DNA of 8,810 nucleotides, taken from assembly GCA_005879255.1 (NCBI GenBank), contig VBKY01000330.1:1-8810 (forward strand). The letters run 5' to 3'. Below, piece after piece: positions 1-6,323 of this stretch (position 1 is the first letter of the stretch; the number at the start of each line of letters is the position of its first letter). The stretch is from Deltaproteobacteria bacterium. Lineage in GTDB: Bacteria; Desulfobacterota_B; Binatia; UBA9968. A program made the position numbers and the translations under genes. The notes under the pieces are model-generated. The model ran no database searches and was not told where the DNA came from. It worked only from the letters and a program-made list of their open reading frames with translations.

Positions 1-1
1 T

Positions 2-1126
2 CTATTCGTAACCAGCAATTGCGCGGGAGTGGCCAATCAAGAGGCCACGGCTGCTACGCCGTCTGCGGTTCAGCCGGCGCAAGTGACTGCAGAAAAGTTG
101 CAGCAACTGGTAGCGCCCATCGCATTGTATCCCGACGAACTGGTCGCGCAGGTTTTGGCGGCTGCCACCTACCCGACCGAGATTGTCGAAGCGAACCGTT
201 GGCTGCAAGAAAATTCCAGTCTCAAGGACGCCCAATTGGCCGATGCGGTGGATAAACAATCCTGGGATCCGAGCGTGAAAGCGCTCACGCAATTTCCGTC
301 GGTGCTAGCCAAAATGGACAAAAATCTTTCCTGGACCTCGGCTTTGGGAGACGCCTACTTCAACCAATCGCAAGATGTCCTCAATGCCGTCCAGGTTATG
401 CGCAAGCGGGCGCAGAGCGCCGGTACTCTTAAAACTACGGCGCAGGAGACTGTGACAACAAAAGACCAAACGGTAATTATCGAACCGGCGAATCCAGAGA
501 TCGTCTATCTTCCCGAGTATGATCCCTGGATCGTATACGGGGCTCCCCTGCTGGCCTATCCGGGATATTTCGACGCAGGTTTCTTTGTCGGTGGTCCGTT
601 TATTTTCTTCGATGAAGGCTTTCCTATCAGACGGCATATCCACCATCACTGGGGTTGGCACAACTGGGGTTGCAATTGGCGGGACAGATTCGTGGTCTTC
701 AATCACAACCGGTTCATCTCCAGGAGTCCCACCTTTATTAATCGCAGAGACGGAATACGCGGTGGCGAAGGTTTTCGAGGTGCTCGGCCGCCTAGTTTTC
801 CGGGTCGCGCCGAGGGCAATCGGGGCGGAGCGATCGACCATCGAGCTGATCGCGGGTTCGCCGCGCCGCGCATGGAACCCAATCAACGCCCCGGCGCATT
901 CAGCGGATTCGACCACGGCGGCGTGGCAAATCAGCACTCCTTCCGCGGCCAGTCCAGCTTCGGCGGAGGTATGCATGGCGGAGGCTTCGCCGGCGGAGCG
1001 CGCGGCGGTGTCGGCGGCGCCGTGCATGGTGGCGGAGGAGGCGCCATGCGTGGTGGCGGAGGAGGCGGTGGGCATGGAGGAGGAGGCGGCATGGGTGGTG
1101 GCGGTGGAGGTGGCGGTCACAGGTAG
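2..1126 (+). CDS. DUF3300 family exported protein, 5'-truncated by window edge
   Basis: The frame is open to the first base, so the true start and most of the signal peptide lie outside the window. GTG at 29 is probably internal, and the visible residues just before it (LFVTSNCAGVANQ) look like the end of a signal sequence. Counting from the codon at 2, residues 33-179 match the DUF3300 pattern: LQQLVAPIALYPDELVAQVL, then an amphipathic helical stretch, then PANPEIVYLPEYDPWIVYG. Residues 180-240 are rich in aromatic residues and contain a His/Trp cluster (RHIHHHWGWHNWGCNWR). Residues from about 318 onward are mostly glycine. DUF3300 has no established biochemical function. An envelope or extracytoplasmic location is inferred from the export signal. 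The DUF2950 gene follows within about 60 nt, a pairing I recall from many genomes, so the two probably act together. Family call is firm; function is unknown. Confidence 0.9.
   Translation, partial: LFVTSNCAGVANQEATAATPSAVQPAQVTAEKLQQLVAPIALYPDELVAQVLAAATYPTEIVEANRWLQENSSLKDAQLADAVDKQSWDPSVKALTQFPSVLAKMDKNLSWTSALGDAYFNQSQDVLNAVQVMRKRAQSAGTLKTTAQETVTTKDQTVIIEPANPEIVYLPEYDPWIVYGAPLLAYPGYFDAGFFVGGPFIFFDEGFPIRRHIHHHWGWHNWGCNWRDRFVVFNHNRFISRSPTFINRRDGIRGGEGFRGARPPSFPGRAEGNRGGAIDHRADRGFAAPRMEPNQRPGAFSGFDHGGVANQHSFRGQSSFGGGMHGGGFAGGARGGVGGAVHGGGGGAMRGGGGGGGHGGGGGMGGGGGGGGHR
955..1123 (+). repeat. Low-complexity glycine-codon tract at the 3' end of the DUF3300 gene
   Basis: GGC, GGA and GGT codons dominate, interspersed with His, Met, Arg and Ala codons (for example MHGGGFAGG, MRGGGGGGGHGGGGG). 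The codons are mixed rather than one exact repeat unit. This fits selection for a flexible Gly-rich tail with some slippage-driven length change. The purine/GC bias opens long artefactual frames on both strands here. Confidence 0.85.
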
Positions 1127-1170
1127 TCGGATTCGTTGTGCGATGCGATTCCTATGCAAGAAGATAGAAT

Positions 1171-1175
1171 GGAGG
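1171..1175 (+). promoter_or_regulatory. Shine-Dalgarno GGAGG deciding the DUF2950 start
   Basis: GGAGG lies 11 nt before ATG 1187. The upstream in-frame candidates are poorer: TTG 1136 and ATG 1154 have no purine-rich site, and ATG 1169 has only a weak AAGAAG. Starting at 1187 also puts a short basic segment directly before the hydrophobic anchor, as expected for an exported protein. Confidence 0.6.
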
Positions 1176-1186
1176 CGAGCAGGATC

Positions 1187-2146
1187 ATGGAGATAAAAGA
1201 CGGCTTACAAAAAATTCGTAGGGGCAATTTAGTTATGTTTGCCTCCTTGGCGTTCTTTGGAGTGTGGTCTGTGGGATTTGCGTGGATCCTATGGGCCCAA
1301 CCGGCGGGACAAAAAACGTTCTCATCTCCCGACGAAGCGAGCAGAGCATTGATCCGCGCGGTTCAAGCCGGCGATGAGAAGGACCTCCTTGAAATTTTCG
1401 GACCCGAAGGGAAGGAAATCATCTCCAGCGGCGACAAAGTAGAAGACAAGAAAAGCCGGGACGCATTTGCCGAGAAATACCAGAGGATGAATCGTCTCGT
1501 CGAAGAGCCGGATGGAACCGTCAGGCTGTACGTCGGCGCCGAAAATTGGCCGATGCCGATCCCACTCGTGAACAGGAAGGACGCCTGGTACTTCGATACC
1601 AGCGCCGGCAAGGAAGAGATATTGTTTCGTCGGATCGGACGAAATGAAATTGCGACTATCGGTGTTCTGCGAGAACTAGTCGCCGCACAAAAGGAGTATT
1701 ATTCCAAAACCCTTGACGACAGCGTTAAACAGTATGCGCAGAAGTTCATCAGCGATCAGGGAAAGCACAACGGACTTTATTGGAATGCAAGCAACCGTGA
1801 AACCGAAAGTCCTATCGGACCGCTCCTGGCCTATGCTAGCTCCGAAGGCTACGCAAAGAAACTAAGCTCGCTCCCGAGCCCGTTTCAAGGCTACTACTTC
1901 CGCGTCCTGATGGGGCAAGGAAAACATGCGTCCGGCGGTGCGAAGAATTATATCGTGAACGGTAAGATGACTCGCGGCTTTGCATTCTTAGCCTATCCCG
2001 CGCAATACGCCAACTCGGGGATGATGTCGTTTATTATCAATCAAGATGGAATTCTCTATCAGAAAGATCTCGGACCGAAGACAGCCGACTTGGCCAACGC
2101 TCTCGATGAGTACGATCCGGACAAGACGTGGGTCAAAGTCGAATAA
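1187..2146 (+). CDS. DUF2950 family membrane-anchored/exported protein
   Basis: The product is 319 aa from ATG 1187. Residues 1-13 are basic and 14-38 form a hydrophobic segment (NLVMFASLAFFGVW...FAWILWA). This could be an uncleaved anchor or a signal peptide ending near AQPA. The rest follows the DUF2950 pattern closely: FSSPDEASRALIRAVQAGD, LLEIFGPEGKEIISSGD, WPMPIPLVNRKDAWYFDTSAG, RRIGRNE, QGKHNGLYW, SPIGPLLA, FQGYYFRVLMGQGKHASGGA, then YIVNGKM, GFAFLAYPAQY and IINQDGILYQKDLGP. Length and order look complete. The gene follows the DUF3300 gene with a 60-nt gap and no obvious terminator, so co-transcription is likely. The molecular function of DUF2950 is not established; an extracytoplasmic role is inferred. 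The start could also be ATG 1169. Confidence 0.93.
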   Translation: MEIKDGLQKIRRGNLVMFASLAFFGVWSVGFAWILWAQPAGQKTFSSPDEASRALIRAVQAGDEKDLLEIFGPEGKEIISSGDKVEDKKSRDAFAEKYQRMNRLVEEPDGTVRLYVGAENWPMPIPLVNRKDAWYFDTSAGKEEILFRRIGRNEIATIGVLRELVAAQKEYYSKTLDDSVKQYAQKFISDQGKHNGLYWNASNRETESPIGPLLAYASSEGYAKKLSSLPSPFQGYYFRVLMGQGKHASGGAKNYIVNGKMTRGFAFLAYPAQYANSGMMSFIINQDGILYQKDLGPKTADLANALDEYDPDKTWVKVE

Positions 2147-2376
2147 GCGCTTGCAATACCACGCCACGAGATACGAATAAGCAACGCCGGAAGCGACACT
2201 AGAAGCAGAACCGCATCGTATTTGAATATCAGAAATAAATGAAAGGGTTCTCGTCGAGAGAATCGGCCATTTATGTTCGGCGTCGCTTTGGCAATCAATT
2301 ATCAACGCTTGCAGTCCGGACGAATCCTGAGAATTCCCAATCGCCGGCCCTGCGCAGATTCAAGAGGAATGTCGCT

Positions 2377-2967
2377 ATGCGGAAGTTTCTTCCGATTGCA
2401 TACCTTCTCACGTTGCTTACGGGCTGCGCGACGACAAACCAAGTTAGCAATACGGCGCGTTCGAGCATAGAACAACGGCTCTTAATCAGCTCCTTCGAAC
2501 AGGCTTTAGCGACGCTGGATACTCACGAATTCAAGGGGAAAACGGTCACCGTCGATTTCTACGGTCTGACCTCCGATAAGGATTTCGCAAAGGAGTTCTT
2601 CACGGCTTGGCTACAAGGACAACAGGTACAAATCGCCACAGACCCGAAGCAAGCGCAGCTCCACTTGAAGGTCTTCGCTCCCGTTCTTGCGGTTGACCAA
2701 GGGCAGTCCTTTGTAGGCTCTCCAGCCTTTACGGTTCCGCTCCTGGGTTTTGTTATGCCGGAGATCGCTCTATTTAAAAACGCGCGTCACAGCGGCCATG
2801 CCGAGGTCGAGGTTTTTACCATCGACGGCAGCACCGGAAAATTCGTCGACAAGAGCCCGCCGGCGATCGGCGAAACCGACTATAATGACTATACCGTCCT
2901 GATCGTTGTTCACTTCACCCGCAGCGACATGGAAACACGGAAGTGGGACTGGCAACCGGGAAGTTAA
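2377..2967 (+). CDS. Small lipoprotein, DUF6655-like
   Basis: The product is 196 aa from ATG 2377. AGAGGA (2363-2368) sits 8 nt before the ATG, which favours this start over upstream in-frame codons. The N-terminus is MRKFLPIAYLLTLLTGC, a signal-peptidase II sequence with lipobox LTGC and the lipidated cysteine at residue 17. Asp is not at +2, so outer-membrane sorting is possible. The mature start ATTNQVSNTARSSIEQRLLI resembles the DUF6655 lipoproteins as I remember them (CATT...TARTxxEQLLLS). The middle (KGKTVTVDFYGL..., DPKQAQLHLKVFAP) and the hydrophobic SPAFTVPLLGFVMPEIALF are consistent with that family's single compact domain. Function is unknown. It is 230 nt from the DUF2950 gene, so it is probably a separate unit. 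Lipoprotein call is strong; family name is moderate. Confidence 0.85.
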   Translation: MRKFLPIAYLLTLLTGCATTNQVSNTARSSIEQRLLISSFEQALATLDTHEFKGKTVTVDFYGLTSDKDFAKEFFTAWLQGQQVQIATDPKQAQLHLKVFAPVLAVDQGQSFVGSPAFTVPLLGFVMPEIALFKNARHSGHAEVEVFTIDGSTGKFVDKSPPAIGETDYNDYTVLIVVHFTRSDMETRKWDWQPGS

Positions 2968-3445
2968 CGCTCGTTATCAAAGAGACGGAATCTTCAATTC
3001 ACGCAGCTCGCTGTTTGCAATGACCATATAGATGAGCGCGGCGCGCGTTTTCTACTCGCTAAATCCTTGTGCTGTGTCGAGACCTTCCGCGTCAAGGTTT
3101 CGGCCCAATCTTTGCACATATCCTCCAACGTGATCGCGAGCGCTCAGCGAGCCGAAGAACATGCTCGGGCGGGCGAAATCGGCAACACGTCCACTCTAAT
3201 TTCGCATGACATCGGATCGCTGAGGCGCAGTTTGAATGACAAAATCTTGGAGACTCGTCCATGCAAAAATGCCATGAAGCCCATCGTCAAGACCATGCAC
3301 CGCCAGCGCGCAATAAAGCGCTCCCGCACCATTGGTTGATTTCTCCGGCGTGGCGGTATGCTTTGAACACGCTCGATCTTCTTGAAAAGGAACGGCGCCG
3401 TTCATTGGAGCGGATATAGAGAGGATCGGCGACGTTGAAGAACGA

Positions 3446-3520
3446 GGCGGTCTTTAGTTAGTCTGCTCTCCGGGTGGAGCGGCCGACGCCATTCCGACAG
3501 GTGTCGGTATTCAGACCGCC
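3446..3520. other. Nested inverted repeats, possible 75-nt structured RNA
   Basis: GGCGGTCT (3446-3453) pairs perfectly with AGACCGCC (3513-3520). Inside it are two further hairpins. One pairs 3465-3470 with 3476-3480, with one bulged T. The other is CCGAC-aggt-GTCGG (3494-3507, six perfect pairs as a DNA dyad). The layout is a three-way junction. It is not a tRNA: there is no T-loop TTCRA motif and no proper anticodon arm. Each piece alone could occur by chance in 1 kb; the nesting is what raises interest. Confidence 0.25.
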
Positions 3521-3546
3521 GAATCAAACTAGACGCTTATTGTCGC

Positions 3547-3639
3547 TTAGCCCACGCGGACCAATCCGTCGGCGATGACAATGCACTTTGCCTTGCATGG
3601 GTAATGGATGGCGGTGATTTCCTCGCTATTGAAGGGCAT
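3547..3639 (-). CDS. Candidate 30-aa small protein
   Basis: On the minus strand, ATG at 3639 is preceded by GGGAGG with 4 nt spacing and opens a 30-codon frame ending in TAA. The peptide reads MPFNSEEITAIHYPCKAKC then IVIADGLVRVG. It has two cysteines four residues apart (CKAKC) and an amphipathic end. The composition looks more protein-like than the longer frame overlapping it on the same strand. No family is recognised and no neighbour supports it. It may be chance or the relic of a longer gene. Confidence 0.22.
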   Translation of the reverse strand: MPFNSEEITAIHYPCKAKCIVIADGLVRVG

Positions 3640-3875
3640 TCATCCTCCCACCTAACTCGCTGGCATGGATTTGGCGATGCACTCGCCCAAAAATAATTCA
3701 GCAGTCCTTCAGATCGTTGCAAACCGATTTGAATATTAAGTCCGCGGCTAAACATCGTAGTGACGGAATTTAGGCACCCTTCGATATTTCGACACCACGT
3801 CCTCGTCACTGATAGCTGACACGCAATCAGCTTTCGGATCCTAAACTTAAATCTTCTTTTATCTCAGTTAGTTGA

Positions 3876-3956
3876 ATGTCCGGTGGAATCCGTCAGCTCG
3901 CTGGCATATTCCTTGCCCTTGTCTTTTTCCAACAACGAAAGGTTAAAAAAAAATGA
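3876..3956 (+). CDS. Candidate 26-aa hydrophobic leader-like peptide
   Basis: ATG 3876 opens a frame reading MSGGIRQLAGIFLALVFF then QQRKVKKK. It has a short hydrophobic core and a strongly basic end. Its stop codon TGA overlaps the start of the next gene as ATGA (3953-3956), the usual geometry for translational coupling. There is no good Shine-Dalgarno before 3876, which argues against it. The nine-A run at the overlap supplies the lysines and may simply be the spacer of the next gene's ribosome site. Confidence 0.18.
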   Translation: MSGGIRQLAGIFLALVFFQQRKVKKK

Positions 3957-4165
3957 AATCTATCTACGTACTACTCTCAGCTGTGCTTGTAGCGACGATG
4001 ACTGTGTGGGCTCGGGCAGCGGCTCAAGGTGTCGAGCAGGCGCTTGTATCTGTAGCGGTCGAATATGGCTCGAAGGTTCTAAGAGCAAGGACAAGAGCCT
4101 TCCCGAATTTCAACTTTCTTTGGCCGGCTAGAATCTCAACCAAGGCTCTTGAACGCAAATTCTAG
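3953..4165 (+). CDS. Small exported protein of unknown family (70 aa)
   Basis: ATG 3953 is preceded by GAAAGG (3937-3942) at 10 nt. The product begins with a good signal peptide, MKSIYVLLSAVLVATMTVWA followed by RAAAQG, with likely cleavage after AAA near residue 24. The mature part would be only about 46 aa, basic, with an aromatic stretch (FPNFNFLWP) near its middle. I do not recognise it. The next gene starts 19 nt after its stop, and the reductase follows after that, so this is probably the first gene of a three-gene operon. A possible extended -10 (TGGCATATT, 3902-3910) lies upstream but lacks a -35. The short mature part could also mean a truncated gene, but the signal peptide and ribosome site look functional. 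Confidence 0.55.
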   Translation: MKSIYVLLSAVLVATMTVWARAAAQGVEQALVSVAVEYGSKVLRARTRAFPNFNFLWPARISTKALERKF

Positions 4166-4184
4166 GAAAGTGACGGAGGGAGCT

Positions 4185-4595
4185 ATGACTTTCAGGAATA
4201 AAATCTACGTTACTATTTTCGGCATCTTAGAGTTTATCGCTGTGTTGTTCTTTCTTGGACTCGTAGCCGCTAGGGCTGCGGAAGCCAGCGACAATGCCGG
4301 GGAACAGGAAATCGTTGCGGGACCGGAACAGCATGAGATGAGACTTGTCTCCTTTGATCCATGGGTGGTCGAAGGAGTGGTTATGGGTGCTGTGGCTACG
4401 TACGTCTACGACGACGTGACCACCGAAAGAGCCGCAGACTATTGGGAGATTTACAATCAAGACGGCGCGCTACTCGCGGTGAGCTGGTTTGACAGTCTCG
4501 GTGTCCGAAAGACCGCCGTCGATCGCGGCATCGTCGAAGAGAAAGACAAACTCGAGGGAGTTTTTGTTGTCGTCTTAGACGGCGACTTAATGTGA
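4185..4595 (+). CDS. Exported or membrane-anchored protein of unknown family (136 aa)
   Basis: I chose ATG 4185, which has GGAGGG (4175-4180) immediately upstream and begins with a signal-like sequence. The frame extends back to TTG 4149, but that would overlap the previous gene and has no ribosome site. Residues 1-32 are a basic start, a long hydrophobic stretch (IFGILEFIAVLFFLGLVAA) and an ARAAEA cleavage-type motif. The mature part, about 104 aa, is acidic, with VVEGVVMGAVATYVYDD, RAADYWEIYNQDGALLAVSW and a C-terminal DKLEGVFVVVLDGD. It could be a small alpha/beta periplasmic domain. I recognise no family. It sits between the 70-aa exported protein and the aldo/keto reductase (16 nt gap), so it is probably co-transcribed with both. 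Confidence 0.75.
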   Translation: MTFRNKIYVTIFGILEFIAVLFFLGLVAARAAEASDNAGEQEIVAGPEQHEMRLVSFDPWVVEGVVMGAVATYVYDDVTTERAADYWEIYNQDGALLAVSWFDSLGVRKTAVDRGIVEEKDKLEGVFVVVLDGDLM

Positions 4596-4611
4596 CGAAG
4601 GCCCGCGCATC

Positions 4612-5628
4612 ATGGAATACGTAACAATGAAGGGATTGAACCGCGACGTTTCCCGCATCGGACTGGGCACGTGGTCGATCGGAGGGTTGATGTGGGGAGG
4701 AACCGATGAACAGGAGGCGCTCGAAACGATCCGCGCAGCGTTGGAGCATGGAATAAATCTCATCGACACGGCCCCGGTCTACGGGCTCGGGCGCGCCGAA
4801 GAACTCGTCGGTCGAGCCTTGGCGCAATATGGCAAGCGCCAAGAAGTAATTATCGCGACCAAGGTCGGGTTGGAGTGGCGCGGAGACCAAGTGTTTCGGA
4901 ACTCGAGTAAAGCGCGGATCATGAAAGAAATTAATGATTCGCTGCGCCGCCTAAAGACCGATTACATAGATATTTACCAGATTCATTGGCCCGATCCGCT
5001 AGTTCCGATCGAGGATACGGCAGCGGCGATGTATCAGCTGTACAAGCAAGGGAAGATTCGCGCCATCGGGGTGAGTAACTATTCGTTAGAGCAGTTAAAT
5101 CTGTTTCGCCAAGCCGCACCGCTGCACACGGTACAACCGCCATACAATCTGTTCGAGCGCGGCGTTGAAAGAGACGTGCTGCCTTACTGTCGCATCCACG
5201 GCATCAGCACGCTAACGTACGGTTCCCTGTGTCGCGGACTGCTGAGCGGCAAAATGAAATTGAACAGCGAATTTCGAGGCGACGACGTCCGAAAGATAGA
5301 CCCGAAATTTCGCCTACCCCGCTACGCGCAATATTTGCAAGCCGTCGAGCGGCTCGACCGCTTTGCGCAAGAGAATTTCGGCAAGCGTGTCCTGGAACTG
5401 GCGATGCGCTGGACGTTGGATCAGCCCTTCGTCACCGTGGCGCTTTGGGGCGCCCGCCATCCCAAGCAGCTGACGCCGATTGTAGATGTCCACGGCTGGA
5501 AGCTGGATCTGGCTGCGCTGAAAGCCATCGACGAGATCGTTCACGCCTCGGTCACCGACCCGGTGGGTCCGGAATTCATGGCTCCGCCAGCGCGGTCGTC
5601 AGCTGTGGCTCAGTCGTTGAGTGCGTAG
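4612..5628 (+). CDS. Aldo/keto reductase, YhdN (AKR11)-like
   Basis: The product is 338 aa and complete. It is an NADPH-dependent carbonyl reductase of the (beta/alpha)8-barrel AKR superfamily, expected in the cytoplasm. The catalytic tetrad is intact: Asp52 and Tyr57 in IDTAPVYG, Lys84 in IATKVG, His125 in IYQIHWPDPL. Other family blocks are GLGTWSIGGLMWGG, GVSNYS (153-158), QPPYNLFER (175-183), YGSLCRGLLSGK and a C-terminal DPVGPEFMAPP. The whole chain follows Bacillus subtilis YhdN (general stress protein 69) as I remember it, including the MEY start, which supports ATG 4612. GAAGG (4597-4601) lies 10 nt upstream. The physiological substrate is not shown by sequence; small aldehydes are typical of the family. 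It probably shares an operon with the two exported proteins upstream. Codons and motifs show no damage, unlike the two genes downstream. Confidence 0.96.
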   Translation: MEYVTMKGLNRDVSRIGLGTWSIGGLMWGGTDEQEALETIRAALEHGINLIDTAPVYGLGRAEELVGRALAQYGKRQEVIIATKVGLEWRGDQVFRNSSKARIMKEINDSLRRLKTDYIDIYQIHWPDPLVPIEDTAAAMYQLYKQGKIRAIGVSNYSLEQLNLFRQAAPLHTVQPPYNLFERGVERDVLPYCRIHGISTLTYGSLCRGLLSGKMKLNSEFRGDDVRKIDPKFRLPRYAQYLQAVERLDRFAQENFGKRVLELAMRWTLDQPFVTVALWGARHPKQLTPIVDVHGWKLDLAALKAIDEIVHASVTDPVGPEFMAPPARSSAVAQSLSA

Positions 5629-5658
5629 CTCGGAAGGTGCGGATTGTCGGGTTGCGAT

Positions 5659-5679
5659 GGAGCCAGCTTCCTGGCATCC
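5659..5679 (+). other. Hairpin after the aldo/keto reductase gene
   Basis: GCCAG (5662-5666) and CTGGC (5671-5675) pair around a CTTC loop. GGA (5659-5661) and TCC (5677-5679) extend the stem past one bulged A. It lies about 30 nt after the reductase stop, but no T-run follows, so an intrinsic terminator is not supported. It may be an attenuating or RNA-stabilising hairpin, or chance. Confidence 0.25.
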
Positions 5680-5760
5680 ACAGTCGCGTTGGCGAAAGAT
5701 CACAATGCCAGCCGGCTGTTGGCGGTTCGGTTTCTAAAACAGTTGAGAAAGGAAGAAGTC

Positions 5761-6207
5761 ATGTCGACACGTCCTCCGTTGCCGCCATTTACTCGTGATA
5801 CTGCCGTACAGAAAGTTCGTCTGGCAGAAGACGGCTGGAATTCTCGCGATCCGGAAAAAGTGGCTTTGGCGTACACTCTAAATTCGCGCTGGAGAAACCG
5901 CGCGGAGTTCGCGAGTGGCAGGCAGGAGATCGTCGCTTTTCTCAGACGCAAATGGGCAAAGGAACTGGACTACCGGCTGATCAAAGAGCTTTGGGCCTTC
6001 GACGGTAATCGCATTGCCGTGCGCTTTGCTTATGAATGGCGCGATGACTCCGGAAACTGGTTTCGTTCGTATGGCAACGACGGCCTGATGCGTTTACGTC
6101 TGGCGAGCATCAACGATCTACCTATCAAAGAATCGGAGCGCAAATATCATTGGCCGCTCGGGCGGCGTCCCGACACTCATCTCGGATTGAGCGAGCTTGG
6201 TCTCTAA
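5761..6207 (+). CDS. DUF1348 (NTF2-like) protein with an internal in-frame deletion
   Basis: The product is 148 aa from ATG 5761, with AGGA (5750-5753) 7 nt upstream. It matches the DUF1348 family, a small SnoaL/NTF2-like cone-shaped fold, almost end to end: [86 protein letters not shown], then [11 protein letters not shown] and [10 protein letters not shown], ending LGLSELGL. Family members I recall read SYGNENWEFDE followed by xGLMRRR. Here SYGN (103-106) goes straight to DGLMRLR, so about seven residues (21 nt) are missing in frame. These normally form part of a beta strand of the sheet, so folding or activity may be impaired. Function is uncharacterised. It lies 132 nt after the reductase and just before a broken dehydrogenase gene. 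Confidence 0.88.
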   Translation: MSTRPPLPPFTRDTAVQKVRLAEDGWNSRDPEKVALAYTLNSRWRNRAEFASGRQEIVAFLRRKWAKELDYRLIKELWAFDGNRIAVRFAYEWRDDSGNWFRSYGNDGLMRLRLASINDLPIKESERKYHWPLGRRPDTHLGLSELGL

Positions 6208-6311
6208 ACCTGTGCCGATCGAAGACGTCGCTTATCTAACAGTCAAGTGATGAGGATTCTTTGCCAGTACCAAGCTCGACGCGGAAATTGCAGAGTGGAC
6301 GAACCCATCGC

Positions 6312-6317
6312 AAGGAG
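6312..6317 (+). promoter_or_regulatory. Shine-Dalgarno AAGGAG in front of an ATA codon
   Basis: AAGGAG sits 6 nt before ATA (6324-6326), where dehydrogenase homologues begin with ATG AAA GCC (MKAVGYKKP). Ideal placement in front of a non-start codon indicates that ATG mutated to ATA. ATA is at best a very weak initiator. Confidence 0.6.
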
Positions 6318-6323
6318 ACAAAA

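Larger units (their letters stand above)
2968..3952. other. About 1 kb without a convincing gene
   Basis: I read both strands. No frame longer than 60 codons carries a recognisable motif, a Shine-Dalgarno site and a sensible composition together. One minus-strand frame (3405 to 2974) is interrupted by two TAG codons and could be a decayed gene, but I recognise nothing in it. The stretch contains a nested inverted-repeat element (3446-3520), a 30-codon minus-strand candidate with a good Shine-Dalgarno (3547-3639) and a 26-codon plus-strand candidate ending on the next gene's start (3876-3956). No insertion-sequence ends or long repeats are visible. Confidence 0.6.

Noticed and set aside
305..1159. 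Long minus-strand open frame and an overlapping plus-strand frame over the DUF3300 gene
   Set aside because: They mirror the real gene's Gly-codon tail (runs of Ser/Ala/Thr/His), have no family motif, and conflict with the strong DUF3300 match.
3067..3339. 90-codon plus-strand frame in the gene desert
   Set aside because: Weak start context, no motif, and composition like random sequence.
2974..3405. Minus-strand frame with only two TAG stops, ending RAALIYMVIANSELRELKIP, possibly a decayed gene
   Set aside because: No recognisable domain. A 144-codon stretch with only two stops is not very rare across six frames at this GC, so it is noted only as a possibility.
3446..3520. tRNA-like cloverleaf
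   Set aside because: The length fits, but there is no TTCRA T-loop, no GG D-loop and no seven-base anticodon loop.
3537..3809. 90-codon minus-strand frame
   Set aside because: No Shine-Dalgarno and no motif. It overlaps the better-supported 30-codon ORF in another frame on the same strand.
4149..4184. Upstream TTG start for the 136-aa protein
   Set aside because: It would overlap the previous gene, lacks a ribosome site and would bury the signal peptide. ATG 4185 has GGAGGG just before it.
5229..5798. 189-codon frame overlapping the reductase
   Set aside because: It is an out-of-frame shadow, Arg/Ser-rich, inside a gene with an unambiguous family match.
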